From Nereocystis luetkeana (lineage: Eukaryota; Sar; Phaeophyceae; Laminariales; Laminariaceae), in NCBI GenBank assembly GCA_031213475.1, contig JARUPZ010000020.1:4947858-5011857 (forward strand): 64,000 nt of DNA, read 5' to 3'. Shown here one piece after another: positions 23,526 to 35,480 of this stretch. The notes below the pieces were generated by a model. It had not been told where the DNA came from, did no database searches, and saw nothing but the letters and a program-made list of their open reading frames with translations. Positions within the stretch are counted from its first letter, which is position 1; each line of letters opens with the position of its first letter. The position numbers and the translations under genes were made by a program.

Positions 23526-24597
23526 ACTCTCATTGAGAAGTGAAAAGCAGAGAGAGTGGTAGTAGTATTTTGCGAAAGCGTCTCAGACGGGTCATCGGTG
23601 CAAAATTTTCTCTCTAAAACGTCACGCTCGTGAGGCTCCACTAAATTGGTGAGGGAGGTTGGAGCGCTGCGTGTTAGGCTTCTTCTCTGAGACGCAGTAC
23701 GTACGAGGTCCAGGTATTTTCAAGCTCATCAGGGCTTAATGGGGACCAATGAACTGCGTGCTCTGTCCGAGGGAAATCTGACAAAAATTCAGCATCGCCA
23801 CACTGTACGTGATGCAACTCATCATCCGTGAACGGAGCGATTAGGTCCGTGGGCGGTAGCGGGTGGGGTAACTGCAACCTGTTCATTACACGCGCAAAAG
23901 GACTGTATGGTGAAGGACGAGAGGCTGGGCGCCCGCAAACGTTTTCATACAAGGCCTCATCGCGAGGATACGTTATATGAAAATCGTAAGGGCTACAAGC
24001 GACGGTCGACTCTGCGGGTGTGTACGGCTGAATATTTTTGGGTTTTCAACCGTGATAGTTGGAGCGAGTAAGCGTTCAACGCAGCGACAGTCTCTGTTGG
24101 TCTCGACATGAGCGTCTCCGCGTCAGCAACAGAGATGTGCCTTTCAGCGGCTTCTGGTTCGTCATTGGGGTCCACACTATAAATAGCTTCATGAAAAAGG
24201 ATTATATGTATGTGGGGAAATCACTACGGAAGGCTCGTCGGACGGGTCGGTCATGGGGAAAACACGGTCGCGAAGACGAAAGTTGCTTAACAGACGCGCG
24301 CGCTACGGCGGTTGTCTCTACAGGCGGGCGCAATGCGCGCGCGTTGCGCTACGTTGCGGTGCTACCCAAGGAGAACGCGAACGCTGATAGACAGAAAGAC
24401 GAAGACAAAAAAACAACAAAAAAACAAGGACAACAAAAAAGGGAGAAAGACGAAGTACTCTGAAATACAGTGACTCGAATCATGCCAAAATAAAAACAAA
24501 AAAGAGGAAGGCACACACCTAAAGGTAGGAGAAGGCTCGAAAAACAGGTCGAGGCGACGGCCACGAGCAGAGATGTAGTCCTTTAGACGCCGCCAAT

Positions 24598-25153
24598 TGT
24601 GATGTGGGAGATATGGTAAGGGTGCCAGAGATGATGATCCTCAGAAGAAGTGTAACACAGGTGTCTGTGCTAGGCCAAACTCAGACGCAGTTCGTATAGA
24701 CGTTCTCTTACAGTATTGACGCGCGGCTTGCTCGAAGGGGCAGGAGACGAGTGAGCAAGGAGGGGGGGGGGGAGCAGCTGGTTTTTGAAGACAGAAGTAT
24801 CATCTGTCTTCAACCGGCTATAATCTACTGGCAAGGGAGCACATGTCACCCTCAACTTCAATAGTACAACATCCCGTAAAACCTGACGTATGAACATACT
24901 ACGTAGTGCAACACCCCGTGAAACCTGTATTAACATACTATTCAGTGCAACACCCCGTGAAACCCGTATGAACATACCACGTGCGTATATCGCTGTCTCC
25001 TCGGCTACTTAGATACTAGACTGCGTATCCTTTCTGCAAATACAACTATTAATATCTTATTTACAGATGGTTGGTCTATATACTTACTGATGGTTGGTCT
25101 ATACACTTATTGATGGTTGGTCTATATACTATAAGCCAAGGTACTCTATCACA
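24598..25153 (-). repeat. LTR (5' LTR of the gypsy-type fossil)
   Basis: Begins TGTGATGTGGGAGATATGG and ends GTACTCTATCACA (plus-strand reading), giving 6-bp inverted termini TGTGAT/ATCACA. Compared with the left LTR it carries extra copies of a GATGGTTGGTCTATATACTT unit near its right end. Confidence 0.88.
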
Positions 25154-25249
25154 ATCCATCCACGCCACACGACTCCTTTTATAAGGCTCATGAAGGTACT
25201 ATATCACTATCCATCCACGCCACACGACTCCTTTTATAAGGCTCATGAA
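25142..25249. repeat. 54-bp tandem duplication across the LTR/LINE junction
   Basis: LTR end (GTACTCTATCACA) plus 41 bp of LINE flank (ATCCATCCACGCCACACGAC..) is followed by a second copy of both, with GTACTATATCACT as the LTR-end part. The duplication happened after the LTR element inserted. Confidence 0.8.
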
Positions 25250-26816
25250 TAAGAAGAAAGGAAGATAAATTTATCAAATGAAAATCACAGAGGATCAAGC
25301 GCAAGGGAGAACACAAAAAAGCCAAAGGGAGACCACGTTCGAACCGGCTGCACCAGTTGGCGACACGAGTAGTATAGGTATGTTCTACGTTCTAGTCGGC
25401 CTGGTGCCTTGCTACCCTGTCTGTCATCTCCTTCCTAACATCGTCCACCGTAGTTTCCGTTCTACTCCTCCTGTTACCCCCCCTCCCCGCATTCCCTTGG
25501 TCGAGCTTTCTGCCACTCCTCCTGTTACCCCCCATCTCCCCAATTCCTTGGACACCACCCACGGCGGATGCGCGACGCTGTTTACTCAGCAGTGTCTCAT
25601 CCTCGTGCCACCACACCATGAACCGTTCCGCTGCTGAGAGGACCCCCTGGTACCACCTTCGCGCCTGTTGGCTGCAGTGGACCACAGCGCGGTCTCAACT
25701 CCAAACACCAAGGGGGCAACTTCCGTTGACCCTTCGGTGGCTCGGAACTCCCTAAGGTCTTCGACTATGCATCTATGCCAAGTCTTGAACTGTCCGCCTG
25801 GTCTCGGGTTCTCCCCACCAGCCATCATCCAGAACATTACCCGACTGGGAAACCGCTCCTTGCTTTGCCGTGCCACGGACCCCGCAAAGAAGAGCCGCCG
25901 TTTACGAACGGTCGTTTCGATGCTCTCGCAACGTGTTATCTTGAGGGCATTCGCGTGCGAGAGGGTGGTATGGTCAGTACGAAGTCGGCGCTGGGAGCCG
26001 ACGACTCGCAACAGGACTTGGTGGTGAGCCGTTCGAAGCTCGGCAAAGTGTTCCGCTCTCAGGGTCCACGTCACACGCCCGTACAGCAGGGTCTCAATCA
26101 CCTCGGCATTCAGCTTGTGCGGATTTTCAGGCAAAGGGGGGCGGTCGTTCTATCATACAAATCCGGGCCGAACCGTTTGAGCCATGCTCGCATGAGACGC
26201 ATCCATCTGTCGATTTCGAGCGAGAGATCAGCATTTTCGTGGATATTGCCTCTTAGGTATAAGAACTGGGTCGTCTGTTTATTACTCTGGCCTGCTGCTT
26301 CGATGACGAGCGGTGGTGCGAGATTTGTCTGGTCTGGCATTGGTAGAAGCATTGTCTCTGTCTTCTTTTCCGGTACCGTGAGGCCTGCTGACCTTCGAAG
26401 ACAGTCACGATAAAATGTCATAATTTTCGCGGGGCCTTCAGCCGACTTCGAGACAATTCCTGCGTCGTCGGCGTACAAGATGACCCATACAACCCTTCGC
26501 ACGCACGCCAATGGTTCCTGCTCCTCTATTCCGGCTATTCCATAATCACCGAGCTGAACCAAATCCCTTACGATGGCTTTGTCTTGGCTGAAGCGTACTA
26601 TTACTAGTGCATACGACGTGTAACGCAGCAGCGAAGGACACGTTGAACAGTAACAGTAACGATGATAGCACGCGGCCTTGCCGCAGCCCCTGCGTGACAT
26701 CAAACCATTCCGAGTGCTCGCCGTCATCCGTGCGCAGGCGAGCCCGCATACCTTCGCATGGGAACTACGGATAATTATCAGCATCTTGGTTGGTACGCCA
26801 AAGCGTGTGAGTACCT
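25154..26816 (-). mobile_element. LINE-A copy 7, right part, with decayed RT
   Basis: The continuation of the copy split by the LTR element, running from the 3' UTR into the RT region and ending at 26816 (matches 2340 of copy 1). The minus strand encodes [19 protein letters not shown] and the downstream C-terminal domain, but in several overlapping frames (26784-26110, 26134-25586, 25685-25392), so it has at least two frameshifts. It keeps the ancestral AAGATGCTGATAATTATCCG sequence that dates the 4-bp insertion in copy 1. Confidence 0.85.
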
Positions 26817-26970
26817 AGTGTGGTCCCAGCTTGGTGTGTGCCTCGGAACGAAGAAACAAAGAAAGGTGCTTGATTACTGACAGACTCCCAAGTCAGGTTT
26901 GATGGTGTAGAAGTGGAGTGAGCTCAAAGGCGGGGCGAGGGTACGCTGTGCCCACCTTTCTAACGAAGAC
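26817..26970. other. Short unassigned spacer
   Basis: Nothing recognised between the LINE-A end and the TTCnnGAA-rich array. Confidence 0.35.
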
Positions 26971-27183
26971 GTCTAGAACACTTCAAGACTGGTCTGGAAA
27001 CGAACGTTCCAGAACCAAAGATATTCCTTTGCTAAACCGACTGCCGCTTCTGGAAATATATCCCACAAGTTCTAGAGATTCTGGAGTTATTCCACTGATT
27101 CTGGAAATGTTCTAGAAACTGTTCCAGAGTATGTTCCAGAATCTGTTTTAGGAGCTGGTCTAGAAGATGTTCTAGAAACATTT
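26971..27183. promoter_or_regulatory. Cluster of TTCnnGAA palindromes (heat-shock-element-like)
   Basis: About a dozen TTCTAGAA, TTCCAGAA and TTCTGGAA variants in 210 bp, for example starting at 27110, 27122 and 27134 with 12-bp spacing, and again at 27170. The core matches the HSF half-site pair nTTCnnGAAn, but the gaps between pairs are 4 bp rather than 2, so this may equally be a degenerate minisatellite. No adjacent gene was found. The copia fossil lies 0.8 kb to the right with its 3' side facing this cluster. Confidence 0.45.
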
Positions 27184-27321
27184 TCTACTTAAACGGACTA
27201 GAGGGCAGTACTTGTGTCTACTAGACGAATCCTATAGCATACCTGGTACTGCGCTATATCTCGACACATACATGTTGTGTGCGCACATACATGCACGTGC
27301 AATCTCGCTGTGTTGCTGCAA

Positions 27322-27862
27322 TCGAACACAGAGGGAATGCGCCACATGATACTACTGCTGATACTCATGCACGTGATGCGCATCCCCGACACGCCCCCTC
27401 GATCAAGTAACACGGCAAGAAATATCAAGACCTAATCGAAATTTGAAACAACAAATATATGACTTGCTGCTTTGCGGGAAGGGCAAAACTCCCGTACGTA
27501 TCAGCTACTTCTTCTGCTGCACACGCAACCCCACCGTTCATTGTGTGAACGAGAAGGCCCCTCTGATCTCATATCCCTCAGCTTCGGATCGAACACAGAG
27601 GGGATGCGCCACATGATGCTACTGCTGATACCCAAGCACATGACGCGCATCCCCAACGCGCACGACCCCTCGACTAAGTAACACGGCAAGGAAGACCAAG
27701 ACTTATCGAAATTTGCATCAACAAAATATCTGACCTGCTACTTTGCGGGAAAGGTAAAACTCCCGTACGTATCAGCTACTTCTTCTTGCTGCTGCACACG
27801 CAAAACCCACCTTTCGCTGTATGAACGATAATGTCCTTCTGATCTCATATCCCTCAGCTTCG
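27322..27862. repeat. Two-unit tandem repeat, period 266 bp
   Basis: Unit 1 is 27322-27587 and unit 2 is 27588-27862, both starting TCGAACACAGAGG(G)ATGCGCCACATGAT and ending CTGATCTCATATCCCTCAGC. It borders the copia fossil on its 3' side and may derive from that element's terminal region (inference). Confidence 0.8.
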
Positions 27863-27949
27863 GACGAGCTGCAGATACCGGAACTATTTATGTTTCGAAA
27901 ACAAATATGCCCTGGGAAATTCTCCCAGTTCTTGTTCTTGCTGATGCCG

Positions 27950-30900
27950 GCGCCAATCCATCTCATGCCGATCCGGCCGTGGGCTGATCGCTGTCGCCGG
28001 CTCTTAGCACTCGAAATCTTTGTTTTGTTGGAGGATGGAGCTGGACTTGTGCTTGTCCAAGTGCTCGGTCGCGATGTCTGCCAACATCGCCTGGGTTGGA
28101 ACGTGATGAACCGTGATACGGCGTCGCTTGGTCAGCTCTCGTAGAAAAAAGCAGCGGAAAGCAATGTGCTTGGTCCTCGAGCTGAACACGAAGTTGGCGG
28201 CGAGGCGTAGAGCTCCCGAGCTGTCGCTGATGATGGTGATCGGCTTGAAGTTGTCGAACTTGAGCTCCAGCAGAAGGTTGGAGAGATATACGGCTGCACG
28301 AAAAAAAAACCTGAGCGGGACTGCTGCACGCCCTTGTCAGCTGGTTGGTCGCATAGCTTAGGTCGTACCTTGTGCATTGGGTCAGGTACAGCAGGCTGCT
28401 TGTGATGGACTGGTACATCTTGGATTCGGCTGCTCCAAGTAGCTTGTCCGCTGGCTGACCCGTCGAGAGTTCCGGTCCGTACCCTGGAGTGCTGACGAGG
28501 CTGCAGTTCTCCCTTCCGTACCTTTCCAGGATGCTCTTGATGTAGTCCTTCTGCGAAACGGCCAGATATCCGTCTTCGTAGTTGCGCGTGACCTCCATGC
28601 CTAGAATTAGGCTGACTTCTACCATGTCCTTCTTTTCGAAGCCGTCTTGGAGCTCTTTTTTCAGGTAGGCGACGAGCTCGGGGTCCTTTCCGCTGATCAG
28701 GATGTCGTCGACGTATAGCGTCAAGATGACGAGAGTGTTGCCGCTTCCGTGTACGTAGACGCAGGGGGTCGGACTGCGTGGGCCTGAATCCGATCGCCAC
28801 TAGCGCTTCATCGATGGTGTCGTACCAGAGCGCTGGTGACTGCGCGAGCCCGTAGAGGCTGTCGTTCGAGCTTTGTAGACCATGATTTCCCCTGTCGCGG
28901 GGTCCTTCGTGTCGTGTCCTGGGGCGGGCTTGACCCACACGTCCTTGTCGATCGAGGACTGCAGAAATGCCACGGCCACGTCCATCTGCCATACTGGTCA
29001 TCCGTGTTCGCACGCTATGGCGAGTATTGTGCGGACGCTCCCGATGCGGCACACCGGTGCGTAGCTTCTTCCGTAGTCGATGCCAGATTCCTGCACGTGA
29101 CCTTGAAACACCAGCCTGGCCATAAAGCTTCCGTCGGCCTTTTGTTTGAATGCGAACCTTGTGCCGAGGATCTTCTCTCCCTTGGAGATGCTGGTGATTG
29201 GGACAAGCTTGTAGACCTTTCGACCAGGCTCGTCAACTCATTTCCCATAACTGCGTTCCACTGCTTGGCTTGGGGCGAGTTGATGGCGTCCTTGAAGGTA
29301 TTCGGGGATTTTGATGGCTCTGTACTCCTCCTCCAAGAATCCTCGCTGGATCGGGATGCCTGTGGCGGCGAACACATAGGCCCGCGATTTTGGGGGTGAT
29401 TCTTCCTCTAGATGAGCAAAATTCGGAGCAATGCCGGCGTGATCGCGGACGGTCGCGCTGGAGATGCCTAGTAGCTGGGCGGTCGTGAGCGCGCTCGGGT
29501 CGGGCCGCATGTGGGTGGCGGTCGCGCATGCACCGCCGCTGTCGTCCATGTCGATCCTCAGAGAGCTGGGGGCATGAACAGGGCTGACGGCGTCTGAGGC
29601 ATTCGGCATTCTCCGGGTGGCGGCGGGGGTCACTTCAAGCGACCGCGAGACCCCTTGGGGTGGTACCGGCTCGACCCCGGATTCTTCTCCTGCCTGGCCG
29701 GCATTTGGGTCGCTTTTGCTCTGGTCCATATCGGAGTTGTCTTCGGCTGAATTGCTTCCGCAGTTGACAGCTTGTTGCTGCAGCTCCTCGTGAATCACGT
29801 TGTTGTGTCGCATTCGGCGGATCTCTTCCCGGAGAAGGGGATTCTCGGATTGGTCGTCGATGGTGTCGCTCCGGAAGTTGAGATGCCCAAGTCGCCTGTG
29901 CCAGGTGTTCGCATCCACCGCGGCGGCGAATGCGACCCCTGGGCTATCGGCACACGGTGCAATGTCTGGCTTGCCGAATGCCACATACCCCGAGCAGGCG
30001 CGAAGTGTTGGCGTCGTGAGTGTTCCCTTTTCCCTGGGGAAGGCTTGAAATTCGGTGTCCAAAGAGCACATCAAGCACATGCCAGAGTCGCGCGGGTCTT
30101 GCTTCAGCGGTATGATGTGGTCACCGGCCGCCAGGTGTGGGTTGCCGGCCTCGATGACGAGCCTGACCCCCTTTTTCATCTGCGAAGTAGGCGAGAAGAT
30201 GTGCCGTCCTAGACCGGGGGCAATTAGCCCTCGAAAGCGCACGATCTGTTGTTTTCCGCAGCTGTCTTATACGGTGCAGTGGACGAGTCCGGTCGCTGTC
30301 CCTTTCAGCTCGCGGTTACCGCCGACCGTGATGGCCTTCGACTTCGCGAGGCCCCTGTACTCCTGCATGATCACCTTCAGCCCTGGGATGAGGCGATTGT
30401 CGAGCATGGTCTCCGTTGCTCCGGTGTCTACGAGTAGAGTGGCTCCCGTAGAGGTGGGCATGGTATTCTCTTCGGTGTGAATGGTGGCGTACATGAATCC
30501 TTCGTCTGAATCGTCGTCGTCCGCACTGAAATCGAGTGCGGCTTTCGTGCTGCTCGCCCCTTTTGCCGCGGCCGGCTCCTTTTTGTCGCTGGCTGAAGAG
30601 CAGTGTGCGCAGCGCGCGCACGCCGAGAAGGCCTTGCCCGTGTCGTTAGATTTGTCAGGTCGCTTCGCTCCATGCTGGTAGCATTCTTCATCGGAGTGTT
30701 TGGTCGTGAAGTGGACTGAACATCACTTGGTAGCTCCTGCTGGCTTGGCCTTTTGCATCCTCCCCTTGCCTCTCTTCCGGGGGCACTTCCTGCGGATGCG
30801 TCCGCTCTCGCCGCATTCGAAGCAGGTCACTTGTGTGCTTGTAGCCATGGCGAAGACCTTGCCGGCGATACCGCCTTTGGATGCTTTGCGAGATTGTTCT

Positions 30901-31524
30901 TCCAGGTGCATGTGTCGCATCGTGGTCTGCATCTGGTCGACGCTGAAGACTCGATCGCGGTACATGATCCTCTTCACGTCCTTGTACTCGTCGGTAAATC
31001 CCGTGACGCATATGTCCTTGAAGTAGCGGTCCGAGATTGTCTCCCCCATCTTCTCGGCCTTGGGTCGGAGGAAGTGCTTCCGATTGAAGTAGTCGTCCGG
31101 GTTCTGTCCAGGCTCCATGGGCGTGCTGACCAGTTCCTCCATGGTGGCTCGAATCACCTCATCCGAAACCTTGTTGTAGGTGAGATTCAGTTCCCTGAAG
31201 GCCGCCTGTCCGTCTCCGCTGATCTCGTTGCCGTCCTCATGCTTTTGGACCGAAACAACCGCCGGTAGTTCCACTAGTAGGTATAGTATGGCGTACAAGT
31301 CCTCGTTCGACTTGCAGTAAGCGACGTAAGCATCACTGTCCTCAGCAGGCCTACGTTCGTCCTTAAGCAGCGGGAGAATGTCTCTGCGCGTAACCCCCAG
31401 AACGACGCAGAGCTTCTTCATCCAACCTTTGAATTCGACTGGATTCCTTCCGTCGAACTTGTTCAGTCCTCGAATGGTGTTGGCGAGGTTGGTGGTGTTG
31501 CCGGCGGGAGAGTGATCAACCATG
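27950..31524 (-). mobile_element. Ty1/copia-type LTR retrotransposon fossil
   Basis: Parts in minus-strand order: a Gag ORF of 266 codons (31523-30723) with a zinc knuckle CFECGESGRIRRKC, protease with LLVDTGATETMLDN (about 30440), a GAG-pre-integrase segment NTWHRRLGHLNF (about 29890), and RT with MDVAVAFLQSSI (about 28985) and the catalytic YVDDILISGK (about 28710). A SSLLYLTQCTRYDLSYA segment toward RNase H lies near 28380. The element is broken in several places. No clear LTR pair was found: the flanks hold different tandem repeats (27322-27862 and 31783-32115). Confidence 0.85.
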
Positions 31525-31782
31525 TTGATGTGTCTTTCCAGTCGCGATGCGCTCCTCTTGCCTTGTGGTGTACAGGACGATGCTGATGATGCTCCCTGCT
31601 GTCGCGGCGGTCCCTCCTGTCGCAGGGGTTATTAGCTTGTGGCGTGAGCCCAAGACCTCCGATGCAGTCCCGATACCGTGTGGTGTACGGGAAGGTGCTG
31701 ATGTTGTTGATGTTCCCTGTTGTCGCAGCAGTCCTTGCTGTCGCAGAAGTTCTTTGCTCGTGGTGTAAACTCGAGGCTTCCC

Positions 31783-32115
31783 GACCCCGCTTCAGCTCAA
31801 ACGGATTACGGTTGTAGGTCGTATTTTCCCGGCCCCGCTCCTGCTTACCCGCTCCTCGCGGACGAGTGTGTAGGACTACGGTGCAGACCGTCTCGACCCC
31901 GCTCCTGCTCGAAAGGACTATGGTTGTAGGTCGTCTTTCCCCGGTCCTGCTCCTGTTTACCCTCTCCTCGCGGACGGGTGTATAGGACTACGGTGCAGAC
32001 CGTTTCGACCCCGCTCCCGCTCAAAAGGACTACGGTTGTAAGTCGTCTTTTCCCGGCCCCTCTCCTGTTTACCCTTTCCTCGCGGTTGGGTATATAGGAC
32101 TACGGTGTGGACCGT
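31783..32115. repeat. Tandem repeat, period 112 bp, three units
   Basis: Units start GACCCCGCT at 31783, 31895 and 32007, with shared GGACTACGGTTGTAGGTCGT and TACCC(T/G)CTCCTCGCGGACG blocks. It flanks the 5' side of the copia fossil and may belong to its leader or LTR. Confidence 0.85.
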
Positions 32116-32424
32116 CTCTGCTGTGGTTACAGCAGCAGTGCTTTTCTCGATGCGCGCGCCAGCGAAAGTGCCGGTAAAGTTAGCACGAAAGGATTCCTTC
32201 CACTATCCAACTCGGTGCGTGTCGTCAAAGCCCTGTGTGTGTGCGTGAAACCTTACTCCGCTTACTTGTGCCTTCCTTAGTCGAAGTCGTCTGTCCTGGC
32301 TCGACCGTATGTTCTTGAAGATCTCCGAACCGAAACTTGACCCTCCGCCCGTTTCTCCCCCGCTGTTGAAAGCACAGAAGTCCAGTGTAGCTGGGAGGTC
32401 CAGTTGCCGGCCAGGGAGGAGAAG

Positions 32425-32592
32425 AATCCGGGGTCGAGCCGGTACCACTCCAAGGCGCCTCGCGGTCGCTTGAAGTGACCCGCGCCGCCACCCGGAGGAG
32501 GCTGAATGCCTCAGGCGCCGTCGACCCTGTTCATGCCCCCAGCTCTCTGAGGATCGACATGGACGACAGCGGCGGTGCATGCGCGACAGTCA
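32425..32592 (+). mobile_element. Inverted copia-type fragment
   Basis: Matches the reverse complement of about 29515-29665 inside the copia fossil, including GGGGTCGAGCCGGTACCAC, GCCCCCAGCTCTCTGAGGAT and GACATGGACGACAGCGGCGG. It is a second, opposite-strand fragment of the same family. Confidence 0.8.
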
Positions 32593-34250
32593 GTAATCAA
32601 ATACCTTTCTTCGTTTCTTCGTTCCGAGGGACACACCAAGTTGTGACCACACTCGTAGTGTGACCTCTGTGTGTAGGCTGCTGTACCGAGAACAGTCCAC
32701 GAAGCGACCGCAGCACACAGCACACACTCGCTGCTGCTGAAACGCTTCTCTTCGACAATCGACACAACATATTTTTCGGGATTATCGTACGTAATTTCAG
32801 TACCGAAATACCTCCACACATGACGGGGATTTACTCGACATCGTCTTTCTCGGCGACATCAACTCCGATTCCAAACGTTCGAACGACTGGAAATGCGCTG
32901 CAGCCTTTCGAAACGCACCTGCCAAATTTGGAGTCTCAATACTTCCAAACGGTTACGAAAACGCCTCTCAAGCGAATTTCAGCCCTATACTCGTAGTCGG
33001 ACCGACTGAGTGGCGTGATTAGGCATACTTCGACGGGGAAAGGAAGGGTTGGAGCTCGCATGGCGATAAAAAGGCAATACACACACCGTAGTAAGGAGGG
33101 CTAAGAAGAGCCTACATAGTGTAGTGACCCCGGGTCTGAATCAAGACCATTAAGAAAAGGGAGGAAGAGCGAGAAGGGCGGGATAATAAATGGGAAAAAG
33201 AGGAGCAAACGCACAACAACTATGAATACAAAAAAGAAAGAAAACATGAGAGACCGACCTGAAAGTCGAGCGGCTATTCCCTGCTCCAAGCCCAGTACTA
33301 CATATTTTGGGCATAACTGTTTCCCCAAGGAGGAACAAGCGCAAACAGTGAAATAAAAAGAGAGAGAGCTACTGGACCTCCGGTGGTCTGCTGTCACCCC
33401 GGAGGTCGAGCGGCTGCCCCCAGCCCAACCCCACCTGTTCTGGGCATCGTTGTTTCATAGAAGGCTTGCATAGTCACCTTGGCGGCAGTCGATGGTCTCG
33501 GTTGCGTCGTGGTGTTGTGTCATTGTTCGCTTTGACTCGTCTGTGGCATTTCCCAGGGTGTGTTTTTATCTCCTCTGATGTCGGAAATTGCTAGCGTGCG
33601 TGTCGTGCCTTTCACATCGAGGCATGTACGATTCCATGATATTCCTGCCTCCACTCTTTCTTTGGTGCTATGCTGCTGTATTGAATGGAGTGCATACAAA
33701 TATGTCGCGGTCCCGCGACCACAACGCTTGTATCTAATACAGACGGGCAGGGGGGGGTAGAGTCAGAGTACTACCGGAGGGGCGTTGATAGGCATGCATG
33801 GAGGCGCGACGCTCTTAGTTCTTGGTCTGATATTCACCGTGCCTGCTCATCTGCAGTAATATTCGCAATGTATGAGTAGACCTTACGTATGGTATATTGA
33901 CTCAAGGCCCATTGATACAGACAAATAAATGGCGGCTGTTTGATGGTCATGAATGTTGGACGCCCATCAAAACTGGTGCGGAGATATCTACAGCAACTGG
34001 TAAGAGTATGCATACATACATCGAATGCATGTACCTGGCATGCCCAATGCCCGTGCAGACCTTTTAGGAGGCCTGATCTGTCTACATGGATCGCCAGTTA
34101 GTTAGGTGTACAATACACTGTCTATTAAGAATCGGAGATCCTGTAGGTTTATTTGAAGGGTTGTTGTTCAAGGTAACAACAGGCCGCAAGTCAGCGGAAG
34201 GAACTACTAATGTGTCATGGAACTCGTGAATAGCCGTAGCGATAGGATAC
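32593..34250. other. No gene supported; imperfect 58-bp repeat pair
   Basis: There is no recognisable CDS in 1.6 kb. Two related blocks, GTCGAGCGGCTATTCCCTGC.. (about 33263) and GTCGAGCGGCTGCCCCCAGC.. (about 33403), each end in TTTTGGGCAT or TTCTGGGCAT. The rest appears unique. Confidence 0.4.
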
Positions 34251-34279
34251 AAACAAACAAACAAACAAACAAACAAACA
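34251..34279. repeat. (AAAC)n microsatellite
   Basis: About seven perfect AAAC units. Confidence 0.95.
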
Positions 34280-34439
34280 GCCGATGGCTGTCACGTTGTT
34301 TCGGCGGACTCACGGGCGTGCTGGGTGCTACGCTACGTTCCTACTCGGGGACGGATGGGTTGAGCCAATGGGCCCCTCAGCCCTGGGCGCAGGTGCCGCT
34401 CCGGTGTAAAATGAGAGCAGGGGGTGTTTCGTCGAGGTC

Positions 34440-35480
34440 AACCGCTTGGTTGCTCATGATCAGGGGCAACTCCAATCAACCCTGTGGTTGCCTCCGATCA
34501 CGTTGAAGATATTTCCTCGGGGACCAAAACAGTCTGAGTGGCGTTTGATTCTACTGACTACACCCACGTTCACCCGGGGCAAACAAACACCACATTTCCG
34601 TGTGTGATCTGATCATCGCATGCTTGCTCTTTGCTATATCAACCCTGTGCTTGCTTGTGATCAAGCTGGAGGCGGTCGCTAGTGATCACACCCATGTTTA
34701 CCCGTGGTCAAATAAACGCCATGATCCCGTGTGACCATGGCACGCCGGTTCTTTGCAATCGAGTCCAGAGTTGCTGGTGATCAACGTGGAGGAGTTCGCT
34801 AGTAGTCACAGCCACGTTTTGCCGTGGTCTAGTCAACTCCACGCTTGCTCGTGATCAAGCTTTAGGCGTTCAAGTAGTGAGCGCACCTATGTTTTTCCGT
34901 GGTCAAAATCAATCCGTGATCCCGTGTGATGGTCGCACGCATGCGATTTTCTATCAACTCCATGCTTGCTTGTGATCAAGCTGGAGGTGGTCACCGAATC
35001 AACGCTGTGTGGCCGTACATTTAAGGCTTGCCTGCTCTTTGCTATCAACCCCACGTTTGCTTGTGATCAAGCTGGAGGCGTTTCATGGTCACGACACCCA
35101 TGTTTACCCGTGGTCAAACAAACGCCATGATTCCGTGTGACCATGGTACGCCGGTTCTTACAATCAAATTCAGCGTTATATGTGATCAACCCGGAGGTAT
35201 TCGCTACTGTAGTAGTCACACCCATGTTGCGCCGTGGTCCAATCGACTCCACGTTTGCTTGTGATCAGGCTAGAGGCGTTTAAGTACTGACCGCAACTAT
35301 GTTCTTCGGCGGTCAAAAAAAGAAATCAATCCGTGATCCCCTGTGATATCGCACGCCTGCGATTCGCCATCAACTCCGTGCTTGCTTAGTGCTTGCTTGA
35401 GTACAAGCTGGAGGCGTTCGCCAGTGATCACACCCTGATTTGCCCGTGGTCGAATAAATGGTACGTTCCCGTACATTTAT
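34440..35480. repeat. Higher-order minisatellite rich in TGATCA
   Basis: Degenerate monomers of about 100 bp built on CTTGCTTGTGATCAAGCTGG, AGGCGTTCGCTAGTGATCAC and CCCATGTTTACCCGTGGTCA. Sets of about four monomers recur with a period near 410 bp: CTTTGCTAT..CAACCC at 34628 and 35038 starts matching blocks, both with GTGTGACCATGG..ACGCCGGTTCTT. This looks like satellite-type evolution (homogenised higher-order units). Confidence 0.85.

Larger units (their letters stand above)
16454..25153 (-). mobile_element. Ty3/gypsy-type LTR retrotransposon fossil with two LTRs
   Basis: An 8.7-kb element, coding strand minus. LTRs: 24598-25153 (5') and 16454-16957 (3'). The target duplication ATCC lies at 16450-16453 and 25154-25157, inside a LINE-A copy. 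A possible tRNA primer site starting TGGCGGCGTC lies two bases inside the 5' LTR (about 24595). Parts recognised: a gag-like region (about 24175-23670), RT with FDLVSSFHQ and YLDDVIVF (about 22450-21900), RNase H with DASIDGFGA (about 21690), a repetitive linker, integrase zone (about 19700-18950) and a polyprotein end near 17900. It is broken in several places. The LTRs are near-identical apart from a short tandem expansion, so the insertion looks fairly young. Confidence 0.88.

Noticed and set aside
27322-32115. Tandem repeats on either side of the copia fossil as its LTR pair
   Set aside because: The left (266-bp units) and right (112-bp units) arrays do not match each other, so they are not called as LTRs.
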